This document shows positions 9,599-20,342 of a stretch of 40,580 nt of DNA, one piece after another. The stretch comes from Ruminococcus sp. (GTDB lineage Bacteria; Bacillota; Clostridia; Oscillospirales; Ruminococcaceae): NCBI GenBank assembly GCA_021200215.1, contig JAJQGV010000104.1, positions 1 through 40,580 of the forward strand, given 5' to 3'. Position numbers and translations under genes: made by a program. The notes under the pieces were generated by a model. The model was given only the letters and a program-made list of their open reading frames with translations, had not been told where the DNA came from and ran no database searches. Within the stretch, counting starts at the first letter, position 1, and each line of letters starts with the position of its first letter.

Positions 9599-10228
9599 TT
9601 ATAACTTACTTTCAATTAAGGATATTAAACTTTCAATTTCCTGTTGACGAAGTTTCAAAGATACAGTATTAGCAATCAATCTAGCAGATATTGGAGCAAC
9701 ATCTTCATAGACTTCAAGACCATTTTCTTTTAGAGTAGTACCAGTTTCAACAATATCTACAATACCATTAGCAAGGTCAAGTAATGGAGCAAGTTCAACA
9801 GAACCTTCAATCTTAACTATGTCGATATCCATACCCTTGCCCTCAAAGAAGTTTCTAGTAACGTTTGGATATTTTGTAGCAATAGTTTTAACTCCAAAAC
9901 CCTCATAGAAATTTTCACCTTTCTTACCTGCAAGAGCAAACTTACAACGTCCAAAGCCAAGGTCTACTAGTTCATAAAATCTGCCATTGCTTTCCATGAT
10001 GGTATCTTTGCCAACTACACCCAAATCGCATACACCTCTATCGACATAGGTAATAACGTCCATAGCCTTAGCAAGGACTACTTCAAGATTACCATCTGGA
10101 ATTGGAAGTATTAACTTTCTACCTTTTTCACGTACTGCCGTACAATCGAAACCGAGTTTTTCGAGTAAAGCTATAGTATCTTTTTCGAGTCTGCCCTTAG
10201 TTAGAGCAATTCTAATTGGCTTAGACAT
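9599..10228 (-). CDS. hisG: ATP phosphoribosyltransferase catalytic subunit HisG (short form)
   Basis: 209 aa: IRIALTKGRLEKDTIALLEKLGFDC; CDLGVVGKDTIME; IVDIVETGTTLKENGL. Confidence 0.96.
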   Translation of the reverse strand: MSKPIRIALTKGRLEKDTIALLEKLGFDCTAVREKGRKLILPIPDGNLEVVLAKAMDVITYVDRGVCDLGVVGKDTIMESNGRFYELVDLGFGRCKFALAGKKGENFYEGFGVKTIATKYPNVTRNFFEGKGMDIDIVKIEGSVELAPLLDLANGIVDIVETGTTLKENGLEVYEDVAPISARLIANTVSLKLRQQEIESLISLIESKL

Positions 10229-10230
10229 AA

Positions 10231-11421
10231 TTATTGTACCTCCGTAACATCATCGTTAATAATAATTATTTTAGGAATCTTTTTTTCACGAGCATACTCA
10301 CGAACGCTTTCAAGGTCATCTATAAAGGAATTTTCAACGTTAAGTCCCTTATTTCTCATATCTTGAGCGACTTGCATAGCTTTCATTTCAAAGCCGTTTT
10401 CTGCAAATACAATTATATCTACGGGGATATTAGAAATCTTCTTTTTCTTAGCCACCATTTGAGATACTGCATCTACATTGATAGCGAAACCCGTAGCAGG
10501 GACATCATAGCCGAACTCAGCAATAAGTTTGTCGTACCTACCACCCGATAAGACTTCATCACCGCAACCCTCTACATAACCTTTAATAATGATTCCAGTA
10601 TAGTAATCAGCACGATTCACCATACCTAAATCTATGCTTATGTTGGCATTTGGATATAGTTGCTTAACGTTTTCATATACAGACTTTAAATCTGTAAGAT
10701 ACATATCTATCTGCTTGTTAATGAATAGGTTAGATGCCTTATCTAGGACATCTACATTACCAAAGAGTCTAGGTAGTTTCTTTAAGGATTTAGTAATCTT
10801 GTTGTCGCCAATGGTATCTAGTAGGTCGTTAAGTGCGGGATAGTTTTTCTGTTCAATTAGATAGCGAATGTTCTCTTTCATATCATCGGATATGTTTAAT
10901 TCAGCTACTAATTCTTTAAAGATACCACTATCGCCAATCTCAATGGAGTAGTTTCCATCACTGCAAGTATTTAGAACATCTATAGCCATACCTATAACTT
11001 CAAGGTCTGCCATATCAGAAGATGAGCCTATTAGTTCAATACCTGCTTGTACAATCTGGTCACTTCTGCCTCTAAGTTGTGGACTTATGTTATATACGCA
11101 TTGGTTGTAGTATAGTCTAAGAGGTAGTATAGCGTCTTTCAATCTAGTAGCGACTACCCTAGCGATAGGCATAGTACTATCTGGGCGTAGTACTAAAAGT
11201 CTGCCCTTGTTATCTACAAGTTTGTACATATTCTCTTGTGGGAAATGCCTTGAGTTTAGATTGAACACATCAAAGAACTCAAGCCCAGGAGTAATAATCT
11301 CACTGTAACCATGCTGTTTAAATACCTTATGGATAGAGTTTTCTACATTACGTCTAGCAATGCACTCATTGAAAAGAAGGTCTTTAGTACCCTCGGGAGT
11401 AATAGTATCGTAACTTTTCAT
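10231..11421 (-). CDS. hisZ: ATP phosphoribosyltransferase regulatory subunit HisZ
   Basis: HisRS-like class II fold motifs (TPEGTKDLLFNECIARRNVE, LRPDSTMPIARVVATRL, GGRYDKLIAEFG) immediately upstream of short-form hisG. Confidence 0.94.
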   Translation of the reverse strand: MKSYDTITPEGTKDLLFNECIARRNVENSIHKVFKQHGYSEIITPGLEFFDVFNLNSRHFPQENMYKLVDNKGRLLVLRPDSTMPIARVVATRLKDAILPLRLYYNQCVYNISPQLRGRSDQIVQAGIELIGSSSDMADLEVIGMAIDVLNTCSDGNYSIEIGDSGIFKELVAELNISDDMKENIRYLIEQKNYPALNDLLDTIGDNKITKSLKKLPRLFGNVDVLDKASNLFINKQIDMYLTDLKSVYENVKQLYPNANISIDLGMVNRADYYTGIIIKGYVEGCGDEVLSGGRYDKLIAEFGYDVPATGFAINVDAVSQMVAKKKKISNIPVDIIVFAENGFEMKAMQVAQDMRNKGLNVENSFIDDLESVREYAREKKIPKIIIINDDVTEVQ

Positions 11422-11487
11422 TATAATATAATCCTTTCTATTCTATGAAAAAATGGTAGGTTCACTTTAGTGTGCTAACATGATACT

Positions 11488-11516
11488 ATGATATCACATT
11501 GTTAGTAAAAAGTCAA
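11488..11516 (-). promoter_or_regulatory. Predicted sigma-A promoter of the his operon
   Basis: Minus strand TTGACT-(17)-TATCAT between polC stop and hisZ start. Confidence 0.6.
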
Positions 11517-11517
11517 G

Positions 11518-14500
11518 TTAAAAGAAGCTTAATTGGTCAGATTTAGGTATGTTGCCCAAAGCACCTATACTATCGAGCATATCTATTGTAGATTTTGTCA
11601 CACCACCACGCTTTTGTAGTTCCTCAATGGATATGAAATCCCCTTGATGTACTGCATTGTATAAGCCATCAGCGACACTTCCACCTATACCATTTATGGC
11701 TGAAAAAGGAATCCTAAGTTTGCCATCTTCTATGATGTACTTATGCGAATCGGACTTCATTAAGTCTACTGGTAAGAACTCTATACCTCTAGCCATCATT
11801 TCATTAACTTGCATTAGCATTTCCATAGAATTCGTTTCTTTAGCGGTTCTGTCATTGCCCTTGTTTATTAGTTCGTTCAACTTTTCTTTAACGAACTTGT
11901 GACCTTTCATAACTATTTCGGCATCTAAATCGCCACCACGAACGGTAAAAACAGTAGCATAGAACTCTTTAGGATAATATATTTTATACCAACCAAGCTT
12001 TACTGCCGATATTACATATGCTGCAGCGTGTGCTTTAGGGAACATATACTTTATCTTTAAGCAACTGTCTATATACCATTGTGGGACGTTGTGTTCAAGC
12101 ATAGTCTGTTTCATTTCGTCCGTCAAGAGTTTTGAAGCGTTACCCTTACGAGTAATCTCCATAATCCTAAAGGATAGGTTTGGTTCTACACCATGATATA
12201 TTAAGTACGTCATAATGCTATCACGAGTACCTATAACCTCACTGATGGTACATACACCATTTTTAATTAGGTCTTGAGCGTTACCTAGCCAAACGTCCGT
12301 ACCATGAGATAATCCAGATATTTGAAGAAGGTCACTAAAGTTTTTAGGTTGAGCATCTATTAACATTTGGCGTACGAATGAAGTTCCCATCTCTGGAAGT
12401 GCCAAAGTACCCGTTAGAACTCCGCCTATATCATCAGGAGTGATTCCAAGAGGTTCTGTAGAAGTAAATAGCTTGTATACTTGTGCATCGCTAGTGGGAA
12501 CGTCTTTAATCTTAATGCCTGTCATATCCTCTAAATATTTGTATAGCGTAGGCACATCGTGACCGAGTTCATCTAACTTTAATATGGTATCGTGTAGCGA
12601 ATGGAAGTCGAAGTGAGTAGTAATAATCTCCGAATTAGAATCATCGGCAGGGTGTTGAACGGGAGTAAAGTCGTAGACATCGTATCCCGATGGTACTACT
12701 ACCATTCCACCAGGGTGTTGACCTGTAGTTCTTTTTACACCTGTACAGCCTTTAGCTAACCTATTCATTTCCGATTGACATAGAGTAATCCCCTTATCTT
12801 CAATGTAACCTTTAACGTAACCGTAGGCAGTTTTTTCAGCTACCGTGGATACCGTTCCAGCCTTAAAGACATGGTCTTTACCGAAAAGTTCTTCAGTGTA
12901 CCTATGAGCATAAAATTGATACTCTCCTGAAAAGTTTAGGTCTATATCAGGAGCTTTATCACCGTTAAAGCCTAGGAAAGTTTCAAATGGTATATCGTGA
13001 CCATCTCTATGGTATTCTGTTCCACACTTTGGACACTTCTTAGGTGGCAAATCGAAGCCCGAACCTACAGAGCCATCTGTTATAAATTCGCTGTTCTTAC
13101 AGTTAGGACATACATAATGTGGCACTAAAGAGTTGACCTCTGATATACCTGCCATATTTGCTACAAATGATGAGCCTACTGAACCCCTTGAGCCTACTAA
13201 GTAGCCATGTTCTTCAGAGTTGTATACTAACTTTTGAGCTATCATGTAAAGAACTGCGAATCCGTTCTTGATTATAGAGGTAAGTTCTCTGTCGAGGCGT
13301 TTTTCAACTATTTCTGGTAGAGGGTCACCGTAGATATCCTTTGCACGTTGCATAGTTATGCGTTTTAAATCATCCTCAGCACCATCTATGTTAGGAGTAA
13401 ACGTTCCATTTGGGATAGGATTTATACATTCAATAGCATCTGCAATAAGATTAGTATTAGTCACTACTATTTCCATAGCCTTATCGCTACCAAGATATTC
13501 AAACTCTTTTAACATCTCATCGGTAGTTCTAAAGTACAGTGGTGGTTGATTGTCAGAATTCTTAAACTTTAGATTGTTCTGTAGTATTGCTCTATATATA
13601 GCGTCCTTGGGGTCTATGAAATGTACATCGCAAGTTGCCACCACTGGAATATCTAACTCGTCGCCTAAAGCTACTATAGTTCTGTTTAAATCCTTTAAAG
13701 AGTCTTGATTAGATACGTTACCATCTTCTACTAAAAATTGATTATTCCCTAGAGGTTGAATCTCTAAATAGTCATAGAACTTAGCTAGATGCACCAATTC
13801 TTCATGAGATTTACCCTCTACTAGAGCCGTAAAAAGTTCCCCCGATTCACAAGCACTTCCGAATATTAAACCCTCTCTGTACTCTTCTAGTTTAGACTTT
13901 GGCATTATAGGTTTCTTATAGAAGTATTCTAAGTTCGACATAGATACTAACTTATATAGATTCTTTAATCCTGTATTATTCTTAACCAATATTATTTGAT
14001 GGTATGTGGGTCTTTTTTTAATAGGCATATCTTTTTCAAGCTTAGCTAAGTCACCTAATGTGGATATTCCATCGTTTTGAGTAGCTAACTTAATAAGTTC
14101 CATATATACTTTAGCGAGCATATATGCATCATCAGAGGCTCGGTGGTGATTAAACTTTCCTAACTTAAAATACTTAGCAAGATAGTTCAACTTATACCTT
14201 GCAATCTGAGTAACTACGCATTGTGCCAATACTAGCGTATCGATGTATGTGTAATCTTTCTTAATACCAACCCTTGCACAAGAGTTATTAATCATAGTAG
14301 TATCGAAACTAGCGTTATGTGCCACTAGTACAGGATTTTCTCCACAAAACTTGAAGAAGCTTTCTAGAGCCTCTTTAGTTTTAGGAGCATCTTTAACCAT
14401 ATCGTTAGATATACCAGTAAGTTTTACAACATTACTAGAAATATCTTTTTCTGGATTTACAAACGTATTAAACTGTTCAATAACTTGCATATTCTTTAAC

Positions 14501-15921
14501 TTTACTGCACCTATTTCGGTCAATCTGTCATCTGTGAAGTTTAATCCTGTAGTTTCAACATCGAATATTATTATTTCGTCATTAAAGTTTCTGTCATCGA
14601 GCTTGTTTATAATGGTCAATGGGTCTAAGTCATTTACTACGTAAGCCTCGCAACCGTAGATAACCTTAAAATCTTTAGTTTTAAGTTTTTTCCAAGTATT
14701 CATAGCATCAGGAAAAGATTGCAAATTGCCGTGGTCTGTAATGGCTATAGCCTTATGACCCCAATCGAAAGCTCTTTCTACTAAGGTAGATGCAGGAGTT
14801 AAAGCGTCCATAGATGACATTATCGTGTGATTATGTAACTCCACACGCTTAACCTTAGAACTATCTGAGCGTTCATTTTTCTGTGTAACCGATACGTTTC
14901 TAGGCTCTAATACGTAACCCTTATTATAGGTATCGAACTTTATCTTTCCGTTTACTAGTATAGTGAGTCCTACCTTTATGGAATCCATACTAGTAATATC
15001 ATCTCTATCCTTGTTTAAGAACTTTTTACACGTAACGCTATTGGTGTAGTCTGTAATATCGAAAGAGAATATTATAGAACCGTTCCTAGTTTCTGATTTT
15101 TCTATATTTATTACATCACCGCATACTATTACGTTTTCATCTATATGGTTGTAAGCCTCGTTTATGGATATAGGTTTTCCTTTAATATCCTTGCCGAACA
15201 GTAAAGACTTACTGTTGCTATTATAGTCTATGTGATACTCTACACTACTTGGAACACTTTCAACCTTTTTAAGAGGTTCAGCTGTATGTTTAGGTTCTTG
15301 CACTGAAATATACTCTTTAGCTTTAACTTCGTTCTGCCTTTGATATTCTTCATACTCCAACCTGTTAAAATCATCTAATAGTTTTACTTTAAGTTTTATG
15401 TTAAACTCACTTTGAATAAGTTGAGAAAGTTTCTCTTGAAATCTTTCACGTTGTAAGAAATCTATACCACCACGCTTTAACTTAATAGTGAGTTCATCTC
15501 CGTTTTGGATTATATCGCAACCGTTACAGTACCCATTGATAGTTCTAACCTGCATACGCAACTTGTTAATAAGTTCATGACAGTATTCTATCGTAAAGGT
15601 ATCTGTAGGATATTTGCAATCCAACCAAAAAAGATTAGTCTGTTTGTAGGTAGTACAGAACAATGTAGTTAGATTCTCTATAGAACTGCATAGCACAGGA
15701 TTCTTGTATCTTGCTTGAACTACCATAGTAGTATAATCATGATTATATTCAAAGTTTAGAATCTCTCCGCAAGCCACATCGTTTGGAAGTTGCCACTCTT
15801 TAAAAAATTCACCTATTTTCAAAGAAATATCACCGCTTTCTTTAGTTATTCTATATACTATTATAGACTTTTTATTTAACCTTTGCAATAGCGTTGCATA
15901 AGTATGGTAGATTTTAATCAC
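11518..15921 (-). CDS. polC: DNA polymerase III alpha subunit, PolC type
   Basis: 1467 aa; OB domain, PHP (VELHNHTIMSSMDALT), DEDD 3'-5' exonuclease (IIIFDVETTGLNFTDDRLTEIGAVKL), polymerase PDIDLNFSGEYQ. Confidence 0.98.
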   Translation of the reverse strand: MIKIYHTYATLLQRLNKKSIIVYRITKESGDISLKIGEFFKEWQLPNDVACGEILNFEYNHDYTTMVVQARYKNPVLCSSIENLTTLFCTTYKQTNLFWLDCKYPTDTFTIEYCHELINKLRMQVRTINGYCNGCDIIQNGDELTIKLKRGGIDFLQRERFQEKLSQLIQSEFNIKLKVKLLDDFNRLEYEEYQRQNEVKAKEYISVQEPKHTAEPLKKVESVPSSVEYHIDYNSNSKSLLFGKDIKGKPISINEAYNHIDENVIVCGDVINIEKSETRNGSIIFSFDITDYTNSVTCKKFLNKDRDDITSMDSIKVGLTILVNGKIKFDTYNKGYVLEPRNVSVTQKNERSDSSKVKRVELHNHTIMSSMDALTPASTLVERAFDWGHKAIAITDHGNLQSFPDAMNTWKKLKTKDFKVIYGCEAYVVNDLDPLTIINKLDDRNFNDEIIIFDVETTGLNFTDDRLTEIGAVKLKNMQVIEQFNTFVNPEKDISSNVVKLTGISNDMVKDAPKTKEALESFFKFCGENPVLVAHNASFDTTMINNSCARVGIKKDYTYIDTLVLAQCVVTQIARYKLNYLAKYFKLGKFNHHRASDDAYMLAKVYMELIKLATQNDGISTLGDLAKLEKDMPIKKRPTYHQIILVKNNTGLKNLYKLVSMSNLEYFYKKPIMPKSKLEEYREGLIFGSACESGELFTALVEGKSHEELVHLAKFYDYLEIQPLGNNQFLVEDGNVSNQDSLKDLNRTIVALGDELDIPVVATCDVHFIDPKDAIYRAILQNNLKFKNSDNQPPLYFRTTDEMLKEFEYLGSDKAMEIVVTNTNLIADAIECINPIPNGTFTPNIDGAEDDLKRITMQRAKDIYGDPLPEIVEKRLDRELTSIIKNGFAVLYMIAQKLVYNSEEHGYLVGSRGSVGSSFVANMAGISEVNSLVPHYVCPNCKNSEFITDGSVGSGFDLPPKKCPKCGTEYHRDGHDIPFETFLGFNGDKAPDIDLNFSGEYQFYAHRYTEELFGKDHVFKAGTVSTVAEKTAYGYVKGYIEDKGITLCQSEMNRLAKGCTGVKRTTGQHPGGMVVVPSGYDVYDFTPVQHPADDSNSEIITTHFDFHSLHDTILKLDELGHDVPTLYKYLEDMTGIKIKDVPTSDAQVYKLFTSTEPLGITPDDIGGVLTGTLALPEMGTSFVRQMLIDAQPKNFSDLLQISGLSHGTDVWLGNAQDLIKNGVCTISEVIGTRDSIMTYLIYHGVEPNLSFRIMEITRKGNASKLLTDEMKQTMLEHNVPQWYIDSCLKIKYMFPKAHAAAYVISAVKLGWYKIYYPKEFYATVFTVRGGDLDAEIVMKGHKFVKEKLNELINKGNDRTAKETNSMEMLMQVNEMMARGIEFLPVDLMKSDSHKYIIEDGKLRIPFSAINGIGGSVADGLYNAVHQGDFISIEELQKRGGVTKSTIDMLDSIGALGNIPKSDQLSFF

Positions 15922-16955
15922 ATCTTTTGAATCTCTTCTAATAGAACGGATATAATTTCATCTTCAGAAACCGTCTTTATAATTTCACCTTTCTTAAAGA
16001 TTACAGCAGAGCCATCACCACCAGCGACTCCAATATCAGCCTCTTTGCCCTCACCGATACCATTCACGATGCAACCCATAATAGCCACTTTAATATTCTT
16101 ATCGACGTCCTTAAGAGCGTTTTCCACCTTATTAGCTAAGCCTATGAGGTCTATACGAGTTCTACCGCACGTTGGACATGATACGAATTGAATACCCTTT
16201 CTCATATCTATAGCCTTTAAGATATCTATACCTGCTGAAACTTCCTTAATAGGATTGTCTGTTAAAGAAACTCTAATAGTTTCACCTATGCCATCTAATA
16301 ATAGAGAACCTATGCCTATAGATGATTTAATCAAGCCCATGCGTTCAGTACCTGCTTCAGTGACTCCTAAGTGCAGAGGATAGTTACACCTTTCAGCCAT
16401 CAGTCGATATGCCTTAACCATAGTATCCACCGTAGATGACTTTATTGAAATGACTATATCATTAAAGTCGCAGTGTTCTAAGATTCTAACATGGTTTAAA
16501 GCACTCTCCACAAGAGCTTCTGGTGTTGGTGAACCATACTTAGCTAAGATATCTTTTTCTACCGAACCAGAGTTTACACCTATTCTAATAGGAACGTTCT
16601 TACTCTTACAAGCCGATACTACTGCTTTAACTCTGTCTAAATCGCCAATATTTCCAGGGTTTATTCTAACCTTATCTATGCCCATAGCTACGCTTTCTAT
16701 AGCCAATCTGTAGTCGAAATGGATATCTGCAACCAAAGGTATAGATATCTTATTCTTAATGGCAGGAATCAACTTTAGAGCATCTTTGTTAGGTATAGAG
16801 GCTCTAACTATTTCACAGCCTGTCTTTTCAAGTTCCATAGCTTGATGTACACTGCCCTCTATATCATCGGAACGCTTATTCAACATAGATTGTATATATA
16901 TATGCTTGCCATCTAATATGCAATTTCCTACTGTAACGGGTTTAATTTTTCTCAT
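15918..16955 (-). CDS. ispG: 4-hydroxy-3-methylbut-2-enyl-diphosphate synthase IspG
   Basis: 345 aa: SMLNKRSDDIEGSVHQAMELEKTGCEIVRASIP, VSCPTCGRTRIDL, IMGCIVNGIGEGKEADIGVAGG. Confidence 0.97.
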   Translation of the reverse strand: MRKIKPVTVGNCILDGKHIYIQSMLNKRSDDIEGSVHQAMELEKTGCEIVRASIPNKDALKLIPAIKNKISIPLVADIHFDYRLAIESVAMGIDKVRINPGNIGDLDRVKAVVSACKSKNVPIRIGVNSGSVEKDILAKYGSPTPEALVESALNHVRILEHCDFNDIVISIKSSTVDTMVKAYRLMAERCNYPLHLGVTEAGTERMGLIKSSIGIGSLLLDGIGETIRVSLTDNPIKEVSAGIDILKAIDMRKGIQFVSCPTCGRTRIDLIGLANKVENALKDVDKNIKVAIMGCIVNGIGEGKEADIGVAGGDGSAVIFKKGEIIKTVSEDEIISVLLEEIQKM

Positions 16956-17008
16956 AATAAAAAAATCCTTTCCTAATATTTGGTGAATCGGTTCATGCTA
17001 TAAACCAT

Positions 17009-17089
17009 TAATAATAGATAGCATATAAACATAATGCTTATCCATTATTAGTAGTTCATAGTTACGGAACATCTAAAAAGATGTTCCGT
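17009..17089 (-). promoter_or_regulatory. Two consecutive hairpins in the rseP-ispG intergenic region
   Basis: TAATAATAGATAGCAT (17009-17024) vs ATGCTTATCCATTATTA (17034-17050), and the perfect ACGGAACATCT-aaaa-AGATGTTCCGT (17064-17089). Confidence 0.6.
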
Positions 17090-17106
17090 ACTAACATTGG
17101 TTAGAA

Positions 17107-18225
17107 CTACAACCTTCTAATATCTTGAATGGTTACAAATATCATAAGAGCAAAGAATAACATTAAACCTATAGCGTGTATTAGACCCTCTTTTTCTCGT
17201 GGGATAGGTTTTCTTCTAATAGCCTCTACAACTAAGAAGAGTATCCTACCGCCATCTAGGGCAGGTAATGGAAGTAGATTAAAGATTCCTATGTTTATAG
17301 TTAAGAATGAACTTAGGCTCAATAGAGATGACCAATCTATTGAAAAACTTTCACCCTCGCTACTTGCATTAGAAGCCTCACTAATTGCAGATACTACTCC
17401 AACAGGCCCTGATAGGTCATCTACACCATACTTACCGCTTGCTAAGTCTATTAAAGATATCCAAATTAAGCGTCCAGTGGTTATGGTACTTCTAAAAGAG
17501 TAACTAAGTACAGTAATAGGATTCTTTGGAACTGCCTCCACAATAAAGTCGTATCGACTTTCAGCAAGTTTAAGTTCTTCAGTACCCGTATAGGTATCGT
17601 CTACCTTAACGTTGGTTTGAGTAGCCTCATCAAAGTAGTAGTTGTAGCTATAGTAAAACTTAACATTGTTTAAAGTAACCTTTTCACCATCTCTAAGCAC
17701 CACCACAGTGAAGTTATTATCCTCGGTGTTGCCTATTTTGTAACTTAAATCCATATCGGTAAATACGTGCATACCGTTAATGGATATTATCTTATCGCCA
17801 ATCTGCAAACCACTAGCTTGTGACGATGCCGTACTACTACGGAAGTCTTTTACCGTACATGATGGAATCTTATCCACCATTATGGTAGTTACTATCAAAA
17901 TTAAGAAACCTAGTATAATGTTCATAGTAGCACCAGCTACCAATACGGCAAATCTTTTAGGAATAGATTTATTATTAAAGGCTCTTTGGTCGGTGCTGTT
18001 TTCGTCCTCACCTTCCATAGCACAGAATCCGCCAATAGGAAGTAATCTAAGGGAATATTCTGTTTCGTCCCCTTGATGTTTAAATATAACGGGTCCCATA
18101 CCTATTGCGAACTTATTAACTTTAATGCCACATAACTTAGCGACTATAAAATGTCCAAACTCATGGATAGCTACTATTACACCAAAGACTATTATAGCTA
18201 TTACTATACCAATAACGTTACTCAT
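17107..18225 (-). CDS. rseP: Site-2 protease family zinc metalloprotease RseP/RasP
   Basis: HEFGHFIVAKLCGIKVNKFAIGMGP, PDZ domain, NLLPLPALDGGRILF. Confidence 0.95.
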   Translation of the reverse strand: MSNVIGIVIAIIVFGVIVAIHEFGHFIVAKLCGIKVNKFAIGMGPVIFKHQGDETEYSLRLLPIGGFCAMEGEDENSTDQRAFNNKSIPKRFAVLVAGATMNIILGFLILIVTTIMVDKIPSCTVKDFRSSTASSQASGLQIGDKIISINGMHVFTDMDLSYKIGNTEDNNFTVVVLRDGEKVTLNNVKFYYSYNYYFDEATQTNVKVDDTYTGTEELKLAESRYDFIVEAVPKNPITVLSYSFRSTITTGRLIWISLIDLASGKYGVDDLSGPVGVVSAISEASNASSEGESFSIDWSSLLSLSSFLTINIGIFNLLPLPALDGGRILFLVVEAIRRKPIPREKEGLIHAIGLMLFFALMIFVTIQDIRRL

Positions 18226-18268
18226 AAAAAACCTCCTTATGATTAATATTTCTACACATAAGCCTCTA

Positions 18269-19417
18269 TCACATCTTAGATATCAACTCTTTAGCGAACT
18301 CTCTAGCAGATTTATCTGTACGGACTATATCGCCATAGCCAGTAGGCACTTTAAAGTCGAAATGTTTAATAGTATTTTTTACGACCTCAGCAATCTGTAG
18401 GAACTTAATCTGACCATTTAGAAAACTATATACGGCAACCTCATTAGATGCGTTGGCTATACATGGATACAACCCACCTACCGTGATAGCATCTATGCAA
18501 GCAGATAAGCACTCGAAAGTGTCGTAGTCGGGTTTTTCAAAGGTTAAAGTACCAAAGTCGGTTAAAGATAATCGTTTAGTAGGGCAATCCATACGGTTAG
18601 GATATAGTAGTGCATACTGTATAGGAATCTTCATATCTGGGAAACCTAGTTGACCTATTACAGAGTAGTCCTTGTATTCCACTGCAGAGTGTAACACGCT
18701 TTGTCTATGTATTACTATCTCAATTTGAGATGGTTCTAAATCGAACAGCCACTTAGCCTCAATAAACTCTAAGCCTTTGTTCATAAGCGTAGCAGAGTCT
18801 ATGGTAATCTTACTGCCCATACTCCAATTAGGGTGGTTCAACGCTTGTGATACTGTAACGTTCTGTAGGTCTTGTTTAGTCTTGTTAAAGAAAGGCCCAC
18901 CCGATGCTGTAAGTATAACCTTATTAAGCTGATTCCTATTGTTACCCTGCAAACACTGGAATATTGCAGAGTGTTCACTATCCACAGGATATATAGTAAC
19001 GTTCTTACGTTTACAAGCGTCCATGACTATCTGTCCACCAGCTACTAAGGTTTCTTTGTTCGCTAAAGCTATGGGAGTACCTACTGCTATCGCAGAAAGT
19101 GTTGGAAGTAAGCCTACCATTCCAACTACTGAATTTAGCATAATCTCAGCAGATTTATCTACGGCAATCTCGCAAAGACCGTCCATGCCTGATAGTACCT
19201 TAGTGTTAGTATCTGCTAAGTTAGTTTTTAAATCCTTGTATAGAGTATCATCGTATATGCATACTAACTTAGGTTTAAACTCTCTTACTTGATTTTCTAA
19301 AGCCCGTATGTTTCTATTTCCTGCCAAACCAGTAACTCTTAGATTATGTTTTCTAGCAACCTCTAATGCTTGAGTTCCTATTGAACCCGTTGAACCTAAC
19401 AATGAAAAACTTTCCAA
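18269..19417 (-). CDS. dxr: 1-deoxy-D-xylulose-5-phosphate reductoisomerase
   Basis: LLGSTGSIGTQALEV; ANKETLVAGG; ILTASGGPFF; SDATLMNKGLEFIEA-type region (IDSATLMNKGLEFIEAKWLF). Confidence 0.97.
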   Translation of the reverse strand: MESFSLLGSTGSIGTQALEVARKHNLRVTGLAGNRNIRALENQVREFKPKLVCIYDDTLYKDLKTNLADTNTKVLSGMDGLCEIAVDKSAEIMLNSVVGMVGLLPTLSAIAVGTPIALANKETLVAGGQIVMDACKRKNVTIYPVDSEHSAIFQCLQGNNRNQLNKVILTASGGPFFNKTKQDLQNVTVSQALNHPNWSMGSKITIDSATLMNKGLEFIEAKWLFDLEPSQIEIVIHRQSVLHSAVEYKDYSVIGQLGFPDMKIPIQYALLYPNRMDCPTKRLSLTDFGTLTFEKPDYDTFECLSACIDAITVGGLYPCIANASNEVAVYSFLNGQIKFLQIAEVVKNTIKHFDFKVPTGYGDIVRTDKSAREFAKELISKM

Positions 19418-19441
19418 AATAGAATGCCACCTTTCTGTTAA

Positions 19442-19474
19442 AAAAGGAGCTAAAACACTCTTTCAGCTCCTTTT
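19442..19474 (-). terminator. Rho-independent terminator between cdsA and dxr
   Basis: AAAAGGAGCT...AGCTCCTTTT stem with a flanking T-run on both strands. Confidence 0.7.
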
Positions 19475-19505
19475 AAATCGCTATGTTTATAATAGTTTGT
19501 AAAAA

Positions 19506-20339
19506 CTATCTAGTAAATATACCAATGTAGTTAAGATATAAGTATACAAAAGGTACTACGAATAGAACACTATCGAAGCGGTCTAAAACCCCGCCATGAC
19601 CAGGCATAATCTTACCGAAGTCTTTTATGTTGCACTGTCTTTTTATTAGCGATGCGGTTAAGTCGCCTATAGTTCCAATAATACCCGTAACCACACCCAT
19701 AATAAATACAGATACATAGTTTACAGTTAAATCCATAGGGGCAAAGAATCTACTGTATACCAATGCGAATATACATAGTAGTATTCCATTGCTAAGCACA
19801 CCGCCTATGAATCCTTCTACGGTTTTTTTAGGACTAATCTCTGGACATAGTTTATGCTTACCGCAGAAAGTACCTACAAAGTACGCACCAGAATCGGCTA
19901 GCCATGCAGAACATAAGGCTATTACCATGTATATAGTACCTAGTTGAGCATCTAAGTTCTTTAAGGATATCATACAGCACATGGGGAACGATACGAACCC
20001 ACAACAACCTATCATAAATATTAATCTGTCAATGTTTAACTCTTTGTGCTTAAATATGTATACCGTAAATATTAAGAACACAAATATCATGCATACAGGG
20101 AATATTAATTCTAAGTACGTAAGTTTGCTATATAACAATATAGGAATCACAGCCACTAAACCATAGCACATATATACAAAAGTTTTGTGTCTACTGCAAC
20201 CCTCGGCGTGAAATAGTTCATGGAGCATCATAACGCATACTACAGATACTGCTAGGTTTAACACAATGGTATCAGATAGTACCATTACTAGTATACCTAT
20301 TGCAATGCCAATTCCAGAGGATATTAATCTAGTTGCCAA
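19506..20339 (-). CDS. cdsA: Phosphatidate cytidylyltransferase
   Basis: C-terminal signature GDLTASLIKRQCNIKDFGKIMPGHGGVLDRFDS. Confidence 0.96.
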   Translation of the reverse strand: MATRLISSGIGIAIGILVMVLSDTIVLNLAVSVVCVMMLHELFHAEGCSRHKTFVYMCYGLVAVIPILLYSKLTYLELIFPVCMIFVFLIFTVYIFKHKELNIDRLIFMIGCCGFVSFPMCCMISLKNLDAQLGTIYMVIALCSAWLADSGAYFVGTFCGKHKLCPEISPKKTVEGFIGGVLSNGILLCIFALVYSRFFAPMDLTVNYVSVFIMGVVTGIIGTIGDLTASLIKRQCNIKDFGKIMPGHGGVLDRFDSVLFVVPFVYLYLNYIGIFTR

Positions 20340-20342
20340 ACG

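Noticed and set aside
11422-11517. T-box or other histidine-responsive riboswitch upstream of hisZ.
   Set aside because: The leader after the predicted promoter is only about 60 nt and no T-box (TGGNACCGCG-like) sequence or terminator/antiterminator pair is seen.
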